This document shows positions 44,530-54,600 of a stretch of 64,000 bases of DNA, in pieces. This stretch comes from Spirosoma fluviale (GTDB lineage: Bacteria; Bacteroidota; Bacteroidia; Cytophagales; Spirosomataceae). The DNA is taken from positions 1-64,000 of the forward strand of contig NZ_OCNH01000009.1 in the NCBI RefSeq assembly GCF_900230225.1, given 5' to 3'. The first letter of the stretch is position 1; every line of letters starts with the position of its first letter. A program made the translations under genes and the position numbers. Under the pieces are notes generated by a model that saw only the letters and a list, made by a program, of their open reading frames with translations, was not told where the DNA came from and did not search any database.

Positions 44530-46452
44530 ATGAAAAAATTCATCTTACTCTCTTTCTTTAGCCTGGTGTATTTGAGGGCATCTGCCCAGCATAGAGACTC
44601 GATGCTCGAGGATAGTATTTTGTACTGGATTACTTGGGTGCCCCCAAAGCCCTGGAAACCGTTGACGGCCGATGGCCGTACCCTGACGGTGGGGCAGAAA
44701 GCGGAAATGTATAAACTGGTGGACTGGATGATGCAGAGCTATCACCCGGTGGGTGGTGTGGGCTCCTTCAAGTCAGTCCTCAATGTAAGGACTAGTTCAG
44801 ATTTCAAGGACTATCGGCCACACAGTTATTATCTCGACTTCCGCGTCTGGGACGTGAGCTATGATAAGCGGGATGCGAACGGGAATTTTACTGCAGTCAG
44901 TGAAACCTACAAGAAATTTCCGGTCGGCTTCAACCAGCTGCCAAGCAATCCGATCGAATTCCTGAATGGGCCGCAGGTGTGTTATTTCACCTGGCAGGCA
45001 CAAGACGACAAGTCCCGCCTGGCGGCAAACGATCCATACAAGCATGCTGACCCCAAAATCTCGGCCACCTGCGCACCTTTTATCGTGCGCAACCGGGCCG
45101 TGATCCTCGCGCCGAATAATCAACTTCCGTTTCATCGGGTAACCGTGGGCGAATTTCTCGATGCCTGTGAGAGTGCTTTACCTTACGCTCTGGGCGTAGC
45201 AAAGGCACATAAGGACCCTAAATACCAGGATGGAATGGAGGCAGACTATGCCAGGTACCGGACATGGATTAGAAAATGGAAGCACGTTTATGCCGGGAAA
45301 CTCGATCAACCCGCCACGGTAGTAGATGACCCGGTTACGTTGTCGGGAACGTTTGACGCAGATGTTGACCCGTTTCGTAAGCTAGCGGAAACAGCAAGCT
45401 ATGAAATCTGGAAAATGAATCCCGACGTGTTTGAAAAAGCCAAACAGGATAAGCCCTTATTCATCACGTTTACAATTCCATTCTGGACACGCGCGGATGG
45501 CATTCAGAAGTATGAGTTGTATCAGGCACTGACGCAAAACGTAAACTACCACTATATCTATGATTATTTCTTCGACCCGGTAAAAGTCAAGGGCAAGGTC
45601 TATAAACCCGCTGATGAACCCGGGATGCTGAAACGGTTGTCGAGCTACAAGGGTAAGTTGCCTGATGGGACTAGAGTGGGCATGGCAACGGGATCTTCCA
45701 ACCGTCCAAGTATCACCAAGGCTTCGACGAAACCAGCTCCCGGCCTTCTGCTCGATGACAATTTTACCAGCGCTCCGGTTGGTCGAATGCCAGTAGGTTG
45801 GTATGTACGGTCGGTTGGCCAACCTTCATCCATCCAAACCATTCAGGAATTCGACGGGAACTGGCTAAGACTGGGGTCTAATGCGACCTTTCCCACTACG
45901 TTGCCAACGCTATTACCCGAGAATTTTACGCTTGACCTGGATGTGGTCACCGTTTCGGATTTCGCCGGGCGGACAGGCGGCCAGCTACTGATCCATTTCA
46001 GCAATGGAACCGGGTATAGCGTAAACGGAGATGAAGTGCTTAGGCCCGATCGGATCACCCTGGATCTGAAATTGATCGCCGGGAGTGATGCCGATCGCCT
46101 TGCCGCATCGAATTTTCGCGGGGGTATCGAACTGGAAATGCATGAAGCCGGGGGAGCGAATAGCGAGCGAAACCGGGAGGGTCTTTATCTGAAAAAGCCC
46201 TTACCTGACTTCACGAGTAGACGCACCAAAATCCATGTGACTCTCGAGCTGAAGGGGGGCCAGTGTGCGGTCTTCATTAACAATAAAAAAGTAGTCGATC
46301 CAACGGAGTTGAAGTTGTCCTATGACAGCAACTGTAGGAGGTGCGGGCTGTCGGCAGGTAAGCCATTTTCGCTGTTAAATTTTAGGAACGTTGATAATAC
46401 GGGAGCAGATTTTCCAGTTTATATTGGGAACGTAAAATTGATAAAGAAGTAG
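44530..46452 (+). CDS. Secreted protein of unknown function with C-terminal concanavalin-like domain
   Basis: This protein has 640 residues from the ATG at 44530 (another ATG at 44524). It has a signal peptide (KKFILLSFFSLVYLRASAQ). The N-terminal ~390 residues are unfamiliar (for example LTVGQKAEMYKLVDWMMQSY and LPFHRVTVGEFLDACESALP). The C-terminal ~230 residues begin at LLLDDNFTSAPVGRMPVGW and look like a LamG/DUF1080-type beta-sandwich as seen at the ends of Bacteroidota OmpA-like proteins. It is probably periplasmic or surface-bound. The function is unknown. Confidence 0.6.
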   Translation: MKKFILLSFFSLVYLRASAQHRDSMLEDSILYWITWVPPKPWKPLTADGRTLTVGQKAEMYKLVDWMMQSYHPVGGVGSFKSVLNVRTSSDFKDYRPHSYYLDFRVWDVSYDKRDANGNFTAVSETYKKFPVGFNQLPSNPIEFLNGPQVCYFTWQAQDDKSRLAANDPYKHADPKISATCAPFIVRNRAVILAPNNQLPFHRVTVGEFLDACESALPYALGVAKAHKDPKYQDGMEADYARYRTWIRKWKHVYAGKLDQPATVVDDPVTLSGTFDADVDPFRKLAETASYEIWKMNPDVFEKAKQDKPLFITFTIPFWTRADGIQKYELYQALTQNVNYHYIYDYFFDPVKVKGKVYKPADEPGMLKRLSSYKGKLPDGTRVGMATGSSNRPSITKASTKPAPGLLLDDNFTSAPVGRMPVGWYVRSVGQPSSIQTIQEFDGNWLRLGSNATFPTTLPTLLPENFTLDLDVVTVSDFAGRTGGQLLIHFSNGTGYSVNGDEVLRPDRITLDLKLIAGSDADRLAASNFRGGIELEMHEAGGANSERNREGLYLKKPLPDFTSRRTKIHVTLELKGGQCAVFINNKKVVDPTELKLSYDSNCRRCGLSAGKPFSLLNFRNVDNTGADFPVYIGNVKLIKK

Positions 46453-46858
46453 GTGATTGGTTGAAAAATGCAGACTCGCGGGCTCCCGGCAAGCGACGGG
46501 TATTTGTGACGCATTCACGTATGCCTTTAGGCGTATGCTAGGGCTAGTCGTTGAGCGTTGTCCAAAGCGGTCGTTTAATTAAACGCCCAGTTTAAAAAGC
46601 ACATATACGTAAACGCTCCTTCGTCTCACCTGGGAGCGTTTTTAGAGCCACTGCTTTTTCAATAGCTGTCAACTCGTTTACTCACTCGCGGATAAATCAA
46701 TTATTCATATTTAACTTAACGTCCGATTGTTACTACAAGCAGACTGGCAACTTTACTAGCTGTCAAGTTGGGCCATTCCTCTAGGGCTGAGAGAGAAGTA
46801 CGTTGCCATGTAAGGTGGAGCGAATCCCACCCTCTAGACTACATAAGGGATCACTTTA
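46453..46858. other. Spacer with repeat copy 10
   Basis: The only recognised feature is the dispersed repeat at 46570-46690. A stretch near 46780 with GGGCTGAGAGAG slightly recalls a TPP riboswitch but lacks its other conserved parts. No gene seen. Confidence 0.45.
46570..46690 (+). repeat. Dispersed pseudoknot repeat, copy 10 (near consensus)
   Basis: It starts with GTCGTTTAATTAAACGCCCA as in copy 1. Stem 1 is AACGCTCC/GGGAGCGTT. The loop GTCTC pairs imperfectly with the downstream GAGCC. The T-run and AATAGCTGTCAACTCG follow. Confidence 0.65.
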
Positions 46859-47506
46859 TCACTTTTCACTCCGAAGGGTTGAGGTAGTACCCTGTTTCTT
46901 TCGCTGATAGTAGCGCCGGGCTTTCTGGTTGGTGCCGCAGGTTTGCATGTCGCACCATTTCCGACGATGGTTCTTGGTCTCATCCAGGAAAAACCACCCG
47001 CAGCCACCACATTGTTTAATCAGGTCTTGGTCCTGGGTCGTCAGCAGCTCGTAAGCCGACAAACTGAACACCCAAACGGCTTGCATCAGCTCCTTGTCAG
47101 GCCGTTCCCAGCTTAACTCCAGTTTGGCGCCCTGGGCAGAAAATCCTCGCTCACCGAGCGCTTCCTGGATAGACTCATTAAACGAGATGAATACCTGTGC
47201 CGTCACCTGCGGAAACTGACCCCGGGCCAGGGCGGCAAATACAGTCAACAGGACCTGCCTGACCTCACGGGCTTTCTGCAAAACACGCTCAGCCTGTTCC
47301 GGATTCTCCTCGACTAATCCCTTCAAGGCGGCTAGCGTACTGGTATCCAGCAGTGATAAGCGGTCGATGAGGGTAAGTAAATCACTATAGCTATGAAGCC
47401 GCTCTACCGGCAACTCATCGTTGAGAGCTGTGTTCACAAAATCAAGACAGGCCGCCCCACCGATCAGGTCCATGTCGGCAATCGTACTCACCTTTCCCAT
47501 GGGCAT
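46859..47506 (-). CDS. CGNR zinc-finger (ABATE-type) transcription factor
   Basis: This protein of 215 residues has an N-terminal ABATE-like domain (GGAACLDFVNTALNDEL, then LLTLIDRLSLLD) and a C-terminal CGNR zinc finger: QCGGCGWFFLDETKNHRRKW with CDMQTCGTNQKARRYYQR. Four Cys are in the expected places, and the family CGNR is here CGTN. Such proteins regulate neighbouring genes. It is divergent from the EamA exporter gene with 95 bp between the starts, so it probably controls that gene. Confidence 0.85.
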   Translation of the reverse strand: MPMGKVSTIADMDLIGGAACLDFVNTALNDELPVERLHSYSDLLTLIDRLSLLDTSTLAALKGLVEENPEQAERVLQKAREVRQVLLTVFAALARGQFPQVTAQVFISFNESIQEALGERGFSAQGAKLELSWERPDKELMQAVWVFSLSAYELLTTQDQDLIKQCGGCGWFFLDETKNHRRKWCDMQTCGTNQKARRYYQRKKQGTTSTLRSEK

Positions 47507-47601
47507 AACGCGAATAAATTATATAACCGCTAAAACAAGTTTAGAGGGTTATAGGTTCTAGTTTAAAATTCATACCGGTAAAGTTCATTTTAAAGGTTAG
47601 T

Positions 47602-48528
47602 ATGAACAAAGCACCCACTCCTCGTTTTTGGTTAGTTTTGGCTTTTATCGCCATCTATTTCGTCTGGGGAACCACCTATCTGGCTAATCTATTTGCCCTT
47701 AAAGACATTCCGCCCTTTATTATATCTGCCCTCCGCTATTTGATGGCGAGCTTGTTACTGGCCGTGCTGGCCTTGAGCAAAAACCAGCACTTTCCTCAGG
47801 GCAAGGAGATTCGGGATTTGTCCATCAGTGGTGTATTGATGCTGGTGGGTGGCTCTGGGCTGGTCGTCGTCGCGGAGCAGTATATCACCTCAGGCTCCGC
47901 AGCTGTTGTCGTGGCGACCGAGCCGCTTTGGTTTGTTCTCCTGGACTATCCGCGTTGGAAGCTCTATTTCAGGGACAAAAAGATTATCGCCGGTTTACTG
48001 ATTGGCTTTGTGGGCATCGTGCTGTTCGCCCGGTTTTCGCCAGTGAGTACCTCTCAGGAAGGCCAATCGGCTGATCCGCTTTTAGGGACAGTTATCGTTT
48101 TGGCAGGCGCTGTGTTGTGGGTGATTGGTACCTTATTTGCTTCGCGGAGAATCAAACCAGGGAGCTATAGCCTTTGGCATACCACGATTCAGTTAGGAGC
48201 GGCCGGACTTTTTTCGGCCTTCATTGCCTGGGTCAACGGTGAGTGGAACAGCTTTGACTGGCAAGCGGTGGGGCCGCAGGCCTGGGGTGGTCTTGCCTTT
48301 CTAATCTTATTTGGTTCGCTGATTGCTTACCTGGCCTTTGCCTGGCTGGTCACCGTCCAGCCGCCCGCCATCGTCAGTACCCATACGTACATAAATCCAC
48401 TGATTGCGGTTTTGATTGGCTGGCTGGTGGCTGGTGAGCAGGTTGCTGGCCTTCAGCTCATTGCACTCCTGGTCGTGCTGACGGGCGTGGTCCTGACCCA
48501 ATTCAGCAAAATACGTATTGAGCGTTGA
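47602..48528 (+). CDS. EamA/DMT-family exporter
   Basis: This membrane protein has 308 residues with ten hydrophobic helices in two EamA repeats. The start is typical (FVWGTTYLANLFALKDIPPF), and the second repeat ends with THTYINPLIAVLIGWLVAGE, a hallmark of the family. It probably exports amino acids or other small metabolites. It shares a promoter region with the divergent CGNR regulator. Confidence 0.88.
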   Translation: MNKAPTPRFWLVLAFIAIYFVWGTTYLANLFALKDIPPFIISALRYLMASLLLAVLALSKNQHFPQGKEIRDLSISGVLMLVGGSGLVVVAEQYITSGSAAVVVATEPLWFVLLDYPRWKLYFRDKKIIAGLLIGFVGIVLFARFSPVSTSQEGQSADPLLGTVIVLAGAVLWVIGTLFASRRIKPGSYSLWHTTIQLGAAGLFSAFIAWVNGEWNSFDWQAVGPQAWGGLAFLILFGSLIAYLAFAWLVTVQPPAIVSTHTYINPLIAVLIGWLVAGEQVAGLQLIALLVVLTGVVLTQFSKIRIER

Positions 48529-49063
48529 CACGAAAGGGCGGAAAGGTCGCCTATGGCTGACGCCTTCAAGGCTGAATGATCGCTTATTTTTTTTAAATAA
48601 AGGGATACTTTAGGAACAAGCCTACCAACTCTCTTGCTCAATCTGGTTGGCTAGCTGTCCGTTACTTTCCTCTTTAACCTACCCCAGGCTTACCGATTTA
48701 TCTAACGATATCTTTCTTACTTAGCTACTGTTCATTGAACCGTCCGAATCATCGAGAAGTCATTCTTGTTCGTCTCACTTGGGAGTGTTTTGGTGAGCCA
48801 ATAATTTTTTAAAAGCTATCTGGTGCTCCCGCTGCGTTCAGGGCGGTTCCACGCCAGGACCAGCGACTGAACCGGACACCGCAGCTTAGTCAGTCACATT
48901 CGGACTGGCCCCTATGAAACGGGATTACCGTGCTAATGATCCAACGCTCTATTTAATACCCGTTTTTTACGTATTTTTCAATCCAAATCAAATGGATTAT
49001 ACCCGTTGAGAAGTGATCCTCTTTTTGACGAATCCTGACCATAACCTACCCTAATTTAACCGC
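48529..49063. other. Spacer with repeat copy 11
   Basis: It contains one dispersed repeat (48740-48835). No gene and no clear terminator are visible in the rest. Confidence 0.45.
48740..48835 (+). repeat. Dispersed pseudoknot repeat, copy 11
   Basis: TTCGTCTCACTTGGGAGTG, then GGTGAGCCAATAATTTTTTA and AAAGCTATCTGG. Stem 1 is retained as CATTCT with GGAGTG using G-T pairs, a change on both arms relative to the consensus. Confidence 0.55.
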
Positions 49064-49603
49064 ATGTCCGCTTCAACTCCTAAGCGCAGGTTTAGTCTAG
49101 ATACTTATCTAAGTCTGCTGGCCCTTGTCTCGAGTTTTTGTGCCATTGGGATTACCTTTTACCAAGCCTATCTACAACGGGTTCAACAGTATGCTTCTGT
49201 AACCCCCATTTTAAATATATACCACACCAATCATATTGACGATAACATTTCAGGTTCAGCGATGAGCCTGGTCAATGTTGGCCTTGGACCTGCTTTTATT
49301 GATAGTGTTCAGTATTACTACCAACACAAGCGTTATGCTACTATGAGTGGGGTCCTTAAAGCGAGCTTATCCCCTCTTCCAGGGGTGGAGTCCGCCAACC
49401 TGTCGACCAGCGATTTGTGGATAGGTAAAGTTATTCCAGCCAATGAAAAGCAGAATCTTTACCAAACGAGCCATCGAGGGGTTGCCCGCCATTTAGACCA
49501 ACACTACGACTTGATCCGTTGTGTGGTATACTATCATTCCATCTATGGGGAGTCTTGGGTGTTTGATCCCAGCATGCATAAGCAAGCCCGAAAGTTAAAG
49601 TGA
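49064..49603 (+). CDS. Hypothetical single-helix membrane protein
   Basis: This 179-residue protein has one hydrophobic helix (LSLLALVSSFCAIGITFYQAY, about 13-33). An extracytoplasmic or cytoplasmic domain follows (VTPILNIYHTNHIDDNISGS, then GLGPAFIDSVQYYYQHKRYA). The N-terminal helix and the following beta-rich region are shared by many small hypothetical proteins of Bacteroidota. I recognise no family. A dispersed repeat and a long hairpin follow. Confidence 0.6.
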   Translation: MSASTPKRRFSLDTYLSLLALVSSFCAIGITFYQAYLQRVQQYASVTPILNIYHTNHIDDNISGSAMSLVNVGLGPAFIDSVQYYYQHKRYATMSGVLKASLSPLPGVESANLSTSDLWIGKVIPANEKQNLYQTSHRGVARHLDQHYDLIRCVVYYHSIYGESWVFDPSMHKQARKLK

Positions 49604-49699
49604 AGCAAGAATCGACTTTCTACTCGTTGGTGAGGAGACGGGTTGCATAATTAGTAGGAAATAGAACAACTGCTGCGTTCCCTAGCGTTTATGAAAACG

Positions 49700-49812
49700 T
49701 CCGGATAAAAGCAGGGTAACAGCGCAAGATAGAAAAGCTCTTTCGTCTCACTTTAGAGCGTTTTTGCGAGATGCTCTCTTTTAATAACTGTAAATTATAT
49801 CCGTCACATACG
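49700..49812 (+). repeat. Dispersed pseudoknot repeat, copy 12
   Basis: AAAGCTCTTTCGTCTCACTT, then TAGAGCGTTTTTGCGAGATG, a T-run and the tail AACTGTAAATTATATCCGTC with ACATACG. Stem 1 GCTC/GAGC is kept. GTCTC pairs with GAGAT through a G-T pair. Confidence 0.6.
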
Positions 49813-49815
49813 AAA

Positions 49816-49873
49816 CTTGCCAGCTTTTAGTAGACAAAACTATAGACACACTTGTCCACCAAAAGCTGGCAAG
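49816..49873. repeat. Long hairpin between convergent genes
   Basis: 22-bp arms (49816-49837 and 49852-49873, both with TTGCCAGCTTTT outside) pair with two G-T changes only. The loop is 14 nt. It lies between two convergent genes, and neither side has a good T-run. It could be a bidirectional terminator or the remains of a small inverted-repeat element. Confidence 0.5.
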
Positions 49874-49942
49874 CCTATTTCCCCTTAATCCGTTGTTTGG
49901 TGGGTATCTAATTTACGTCGGTCGGTTGCGGAGAAGCGGTAT

Positions 49943-50662
49943 TTACCAACTTCGAAGCGCCATGGGTATCGCTTCTTTGAGCCTCCATAAACCGGGACCT
50001 TCCCGGTGAATACAAACCTGATGGGACTCAATCCCCAGAACGGGATACGACCCCTGCTCCCCAGCCGCGGCCTCAGCGGTGAGGAAAAGCCTGAGACCTC
50101 TGGCTTTTCCAAATTGATAGGCTTTCTCATACTCCGTAATAGACCCTTCGGCATGGCCGCTCAGGTTACAACTCGTACACAAAGGTGCACAGTAGTTGCG
50201 ATGATTCCACATCGGTTCCGCAGCATTGGTCTCAAAGCACGATTCGAGCCCTTCGAACAACGCTCGCCACTCTTCATCCAGTAACAAGCCTTGATGGGTC
50301 CCATTCAGAAGTGTGGTAGACTGAACCGTTGCGGAGTGAAACGGTAATCGAATAAAGCTACCGGTTAGAGCCCGGAACTGCTCACACCGATTGAATGCAG
50401 CCGGTAAGCACTCGGCCTGAGCTTGAGCGACAAATTTGGCTAAGCTGCCAATGGCCGTACCGTAGTGCTTTCCGGGCAACCGGACTTTAGTGTCGTCTAA
50501 CTGGCGAGCCCCCCTACAGGTAGGGGCGGCCAGCAAAGCAAATACCCGGGGCAATTGAACCAGGATGGGCCCTTGGTAGATCGCCTGAATGGCTAGGGCA
50601 AGAGCCGCCGGATCGCTGAAGGGAAGAATAGTCATGGTCCGATCGAAGTTGAGGGTACTCAT
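49943..50662 (-). CDS. YrdC/Sua5-like protein (uncertain)
   Basis: This protein has 239 residues. The N-terminal half resembles Sua5/YrdC proteins of Bacteroidota: QAIYQGPILVQLPRVFALLA, then PTCRGARQLDDTKVRLPGKH and YGTAIGSL, with the Lys/Arg cluster that binds nucleotide or RNA in this family. The usual SxR motif is not evident, and the C-terminal half (NYCAPLCTSCNLSGHAEGS) is unlike the standard enzyme. It may be a divergent paralogue, not the housekeeping threonylcarbamoyl-AMP synthase. Confidence 0.5.
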   Translation of the reverse strand: MSTLNFDRTMTILPFSDPAALALAIQAIYQGPILVQLPRVFALLAAPTCRGARQLDDTKVRLPGKHYGTAIGSLAKFVAQAQAECLPAAFNRCEQFRALTGSFIRLPFHSATVQSTTLLNGTHQGLLLDEEWRALFEGLESCFETNAAEPMWNHRNYCAPLCTSCNLSGHAEGSITEYEKAYQFGKARGLRLFLTAEAAAGEQGSYPVLGIESHQVCIHREGPGLWRLKEAIPMALRSW

Positions 50663-51062
50663 TGGTTATCCCGTTGGGCTGGCTGATCTGGGCAACGACT
50701 CGCCCCAACGGGGGGCGTGCGGCTGTTGAAGTAGCGGAATCACGATGGTAAAACAACGAAAGTGGCCCAGCATAAGAAAGAGGAAAACTGCCTGTTTTCG
50801 AGCGTAGAAGTACGGGAAGGATAGGGACAAAAATCCACAGCAGTCCGTAAAAGCTGCTTTTACGTTTCGTTAACCTGCTTTTACAGGTCATTAACAGACG
50901 ACAGGATACAAACTTTTAGCTTTGCGGCCCACCGCAGTGGTTGAAATTCTTCAATACAAAGAGAAATGACTAAACTCCTGCATGTATGTGCTTTAGTGAT
51001 GGTTTTGTTTAACACTTTCTGTGGGGAGTTTTAACAACACTTTTATACAAACCCAACCAAAT
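50663..51062. other. Spacer with a 22-codon leader-like frame
   Basis: A short frame 50966-51034 (ATG to TAA) encodes 22 residues of hydrophobic character (LLHVCALVMVLFNTFCG). It looks like the start of a lost secreted protein or a leader peptide ahead of the FISUMP gene. Nothing else is seen. Confidence 0.3.
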
Positions 51063-51626
51063 ATGATAAAACAGCTCATCCTTACTCTACTTGTTACCTT
51101 GTTTTTTACTCAGCCAGGAATTGCCCAATCCAGCGGCATCTTTACCGACTCACGCGATGGGCAAACGTATAAAACGATCAGCTTTAAAAATGCGTTGACT
51201 GGCACCACGGTTACCTGGATGGCCCAAAATTTGAACTACAAAGTTGACGGTAGCTATGCGTATGATGACAAGGAAAATAATCGCAAAGAGCTGGGCTTGC
51301 TGTACACGTGGAAGGCAGCGAAAAATGCCTGTCCCAGCGGTTGGTATGTACCAACCGATAGCGAATGGTCTCAGCTGGTCAGTCAATTTGGCGGAACTGA
51401 GAAGGCCGGTGAAACTCTAAAAAGCGTCAAAGGCTGGAATGAAGACGGTAACGGCATGAACAGCAGCGGTTTCGATGCGCTTCCGGGAGTCGATCGAAAA
51501 GTCGCTGGGGGCAAGAATAAGATGTTAGTACTTAACAACATTCGTAACAAAATTGTATTGCGCATTTTCGCTCGCGTCCGGCGCGGGCAGAAGTATGAAA
51601 ATATTTATCCTTTCCCTGTTGTATGA
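51063..51626 (+). CDS. FISUMP-domain secreted protein, C-terminally shortened
   Basis: This 187-residue exported protein (start 51063, signal LILTLLVTLFFTQPGIAQ) carries the Fibrobacter succinogenes major paralogous domain: FTDSRDGQTYKTISF, then VTWMAQNLNYKVDGSYAYDD, LGLLYTWKAAKNACPSGWYV and PTDSEWSQLVSQFGG. Full domains continue with GFRRSDG- and WWSSSE-like parts. Here the sequence changes after SSGFDALPGVDRKVAGG to an unrelated basic tail (IRNKIVLRIFARVRRGQ), which suggests a frameshift or recombination near 51500. It is convergent with the lanB gene, 11 bp between the ends. Confidence 0.7.
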   Translation: MIKQLILTLLVTLFFTQPGIAQSSGIFTDSRDGQTYKTISFKNALTGTTVTWMAQNLNYKVDGSYAYDDKENNRKELGLLYTWKAAKNACPSGWYVPTDSEWSQLVSQFGGTEKAGETLKSVKGWNEDGNGMNSSGFDALPGVDRKVAGGKNKMLVLNNIRNKIVLRIFARVRRGQKYENIYPFPVV

Positions 51627-51637
51627 TTCATAGAAAT

Positions 51638-54600
51638 CTACGGATTGTGCATAGGTAAAGAGTGTAAATGCTTCAGTGTCTTAGTTAAATAGTAACAAAC
51701 CATAAGTTCGTGTTTACGTTGGTCAGCCATGAACAGACGGTTGATAAACAGATGGGTTAAATCGGGCAGTAATTCAACAGGAATATGCTTTCTAAATAGA
51801 GAGTCGGATTGATAAGCGTTGGGCAGGAGGGGGGAAGTATCTTCGAAAAAAGGCTCATAAAGATGACGGTACCGCGTGTCGTCGAGTAAGGCATCAACAA
51901 ATTCCAACCGTTTTTCCCGGAAAAGATCATTCATTTTTTTCTTCATCGCTTTGTCCACCTTAAATTCCTCTAAAAAAGCGTCTCGCCAGCTAGTCAGTAG
52001 TCTGATCTGATCGGAGGGGTTAATCTGCCAGGTATTTAATATCTCATAGACACCCCGGCAACCCGCATACAACCGAAGCCACTCATCCTGACTGTTATGA
52101 ATTGTCTTTAGGAATTGAATAACTAACTGACTGTTATGGCCAAACCAATTCTCGCAAAAATTTATATGATTTTCTCCATAACGTTCTAGTTCGCGATGAT
52201 ACGTATCATACCGAATCTGATAAGGATTATTCAACTCTAGATTAAGATCGTTCAACCACTTACTTACCTCGCCAAATAGGGTAGTGGAGTCGCCGGGTTG
52301 GCAATGGAATCGCAGGCGTAGGTGCCAGTCAGGGTCGGCATAACGGATGAAAAACCAATTGATCAGTAACCTGCTGTTTTTAAGTTGCTGTAACAATACT
52401 GGCAGATGCCGATGGAGAAATGTTTCTGCAACAGCAGGGCCGGTATATAGTTTCACATATAGCCATTCACTACCGGGGGGGAAATAACGCTGTACTGAAT
52501 TTATTCCACTGGTGCTTGTGCGGTAAGTTGGAGACTTCTCATCGAACTGGTTTATCTTCATAGGAATCAGAAGCTCGTGACACCAATGTTTTCCGTCGGC
52601 TGATACTACTATTGGCTCGTTTTTTTGCCAAAGACACTCATATAGAACCAAAGTTTTATTTCGTCGACTTGCTTGTTCTAACACGCGTAGCCCTACTGAA
52701 AGCGACGTATCTATCAAAAGTTCATTGTCGAATTCAGCCAGCACAATGTAGCGTGGAACTTGATACTTCTGTTGCCAATGGCTCCATTGACTGGCAAATA
52801 GTTTGCTTGAGTCCTGCTCATCTGCGCTCCAAAGCCATCTTGCTCTGCTCAGTGTAAGGTTGTTAAACTGAACCCTTGGTAAAAACGGCATGCTTTGCAA
52901 AGCACCCCAATTCCAGCGCAAACTCATGACTCCCTCCTGATGCTGCAAATCACACAGAAATCTGTAATGAGCTAAGCCATTTGAATAATTATGGGCAGTT
53001 GTTAGTCGCGGAATGATACGTCGATTTAACTTTTTTGAACGTAGAATGACCGTTGATCCCTGCGGAACAGAAATAAAGAGGTCATCCAGCATAATCTGGT
53101 GATCCAACGCAACTGATGAAGCGGTCAGTACCGGAATTTCATAGGGTCGCAACACTGGCCGGTGAAGCACATTTCCAGTGCGGCTCTCCGGAAGGTGCAC
53201 TATTTCTGCCAAAATGGTATCGGGATAAGCCTGCTGCTCTTCTGTAAGACAGTGTTCGAGTTTTTGAGCAATGGTGGAAGACAAATGAGCAAACCGCCCG
53301 AGCAGATTACCAGCAGAGGGACCACCTGCCAGCGTTAGATGAAACTGAAAATTATCTTTTGTTATGGGCTGGCCGGATGGATTGATTAGATTTCCTAACG
53401 CGTATGCACTAGCTGGTAATGAGCTATTTGGTTGATCTGGGCTCAGTTCCGAAATCTCGGCTTCTGTCAGTCGTATACAGAACTCGCCGGTTCGCAGGGC
53501 TTCATTAAATAAGTTGAAAAGCTTCTCAGACGATCCGCCGGTCGGCGTCGTCATTGCTAAGGGTTCGTTCCAGGATACAATTTCAAGCCAAGGCGAAATA
53601 TCTTCATGAGCGTGGTCGTATCCAATTCCAAGGTCGGGGTCTAGTGCCATTAAGAGCGGAACTTCCTGCTCTTCAAAACGGGCATAAAACCGTTGTTTAA
53701 ATAGGGTAAGGGTATCAGCCTCCTGTGTATCGTTAAGCCCGATCAACGCCTGAATACATTGACCGATCTGGTCGCCAATAGCTCGTTCGATTGTAAGATC
53801 CACAGCAGGAAATAGAACGTCGCATTGAATGAGGTCTTTATTAAACGCATCCGTAAATTCACTTACCAGACCCTCAACAGCTGCATAATTCTCAAGGCTG
53901 GGATCGTGTAATAATTGCTCCAGCTGTACCAATGGATCAGTTATAAAACTAGACTGATCAAGAGTGAGTAACCGCTCTTTAATGTGACTTATCATATCCT
54001 GACCAGTGAGATTGACCTCCAGATCGGGTACTAATAATTGGCAGTTGATAAGGTCCTGAACATAAGTAGTAGCGGCTAAGGACTCAATTCCTTCATCATG
54101 AAGAGCATTAATCAGCGAAGGAATAGAATTGCCCTGCCGGGCCTGCTCCAGCAACAGCGACATAAGAACCGTGTTCTGAGCTATGTTGAGAAAATAGGAT
54201 CGCTGTTTATTTACATCCGTATAACCGACGTATCGAATCTCATCGCCTGATAACCAGCACGTTGGATTAACAAAATACTTTAATTGCTGTTGAATCAGCG
54301 GCAGATCAGTAATGGTCACCAGCATTTCACTAATAATATTGGCGTCCAGCCTTGCTACTTTTTGGTGAATATCTTCCTCAAAACGTAGTGTTGTTTCTGT
54401 GCTCCATTCACCCAGAGAAACGCCGGCAAACAACCCGAACGGAGTTGATCGTGTCGTCATTCGTATTACGTATTTATAGAGGGACAGCAGCAGTTGATCC
54501 GAAGCGGGTTTGCGATTGTTCAACCAGTCGATCAGTTGCTTCTGTAGCGTAGCAGATGCGTAGAAAATTGCTTCCTGACATATAGGTTTGTTAACTATTT

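Noticed and set aside
46770..46810. Possible TPP riboswitch (GGGCTGAGAGAG)
   Set aside because: The second conserved arm and the ACCTGA element are missing, and the downstream gene is a convergent regulator, not thiamine-related.
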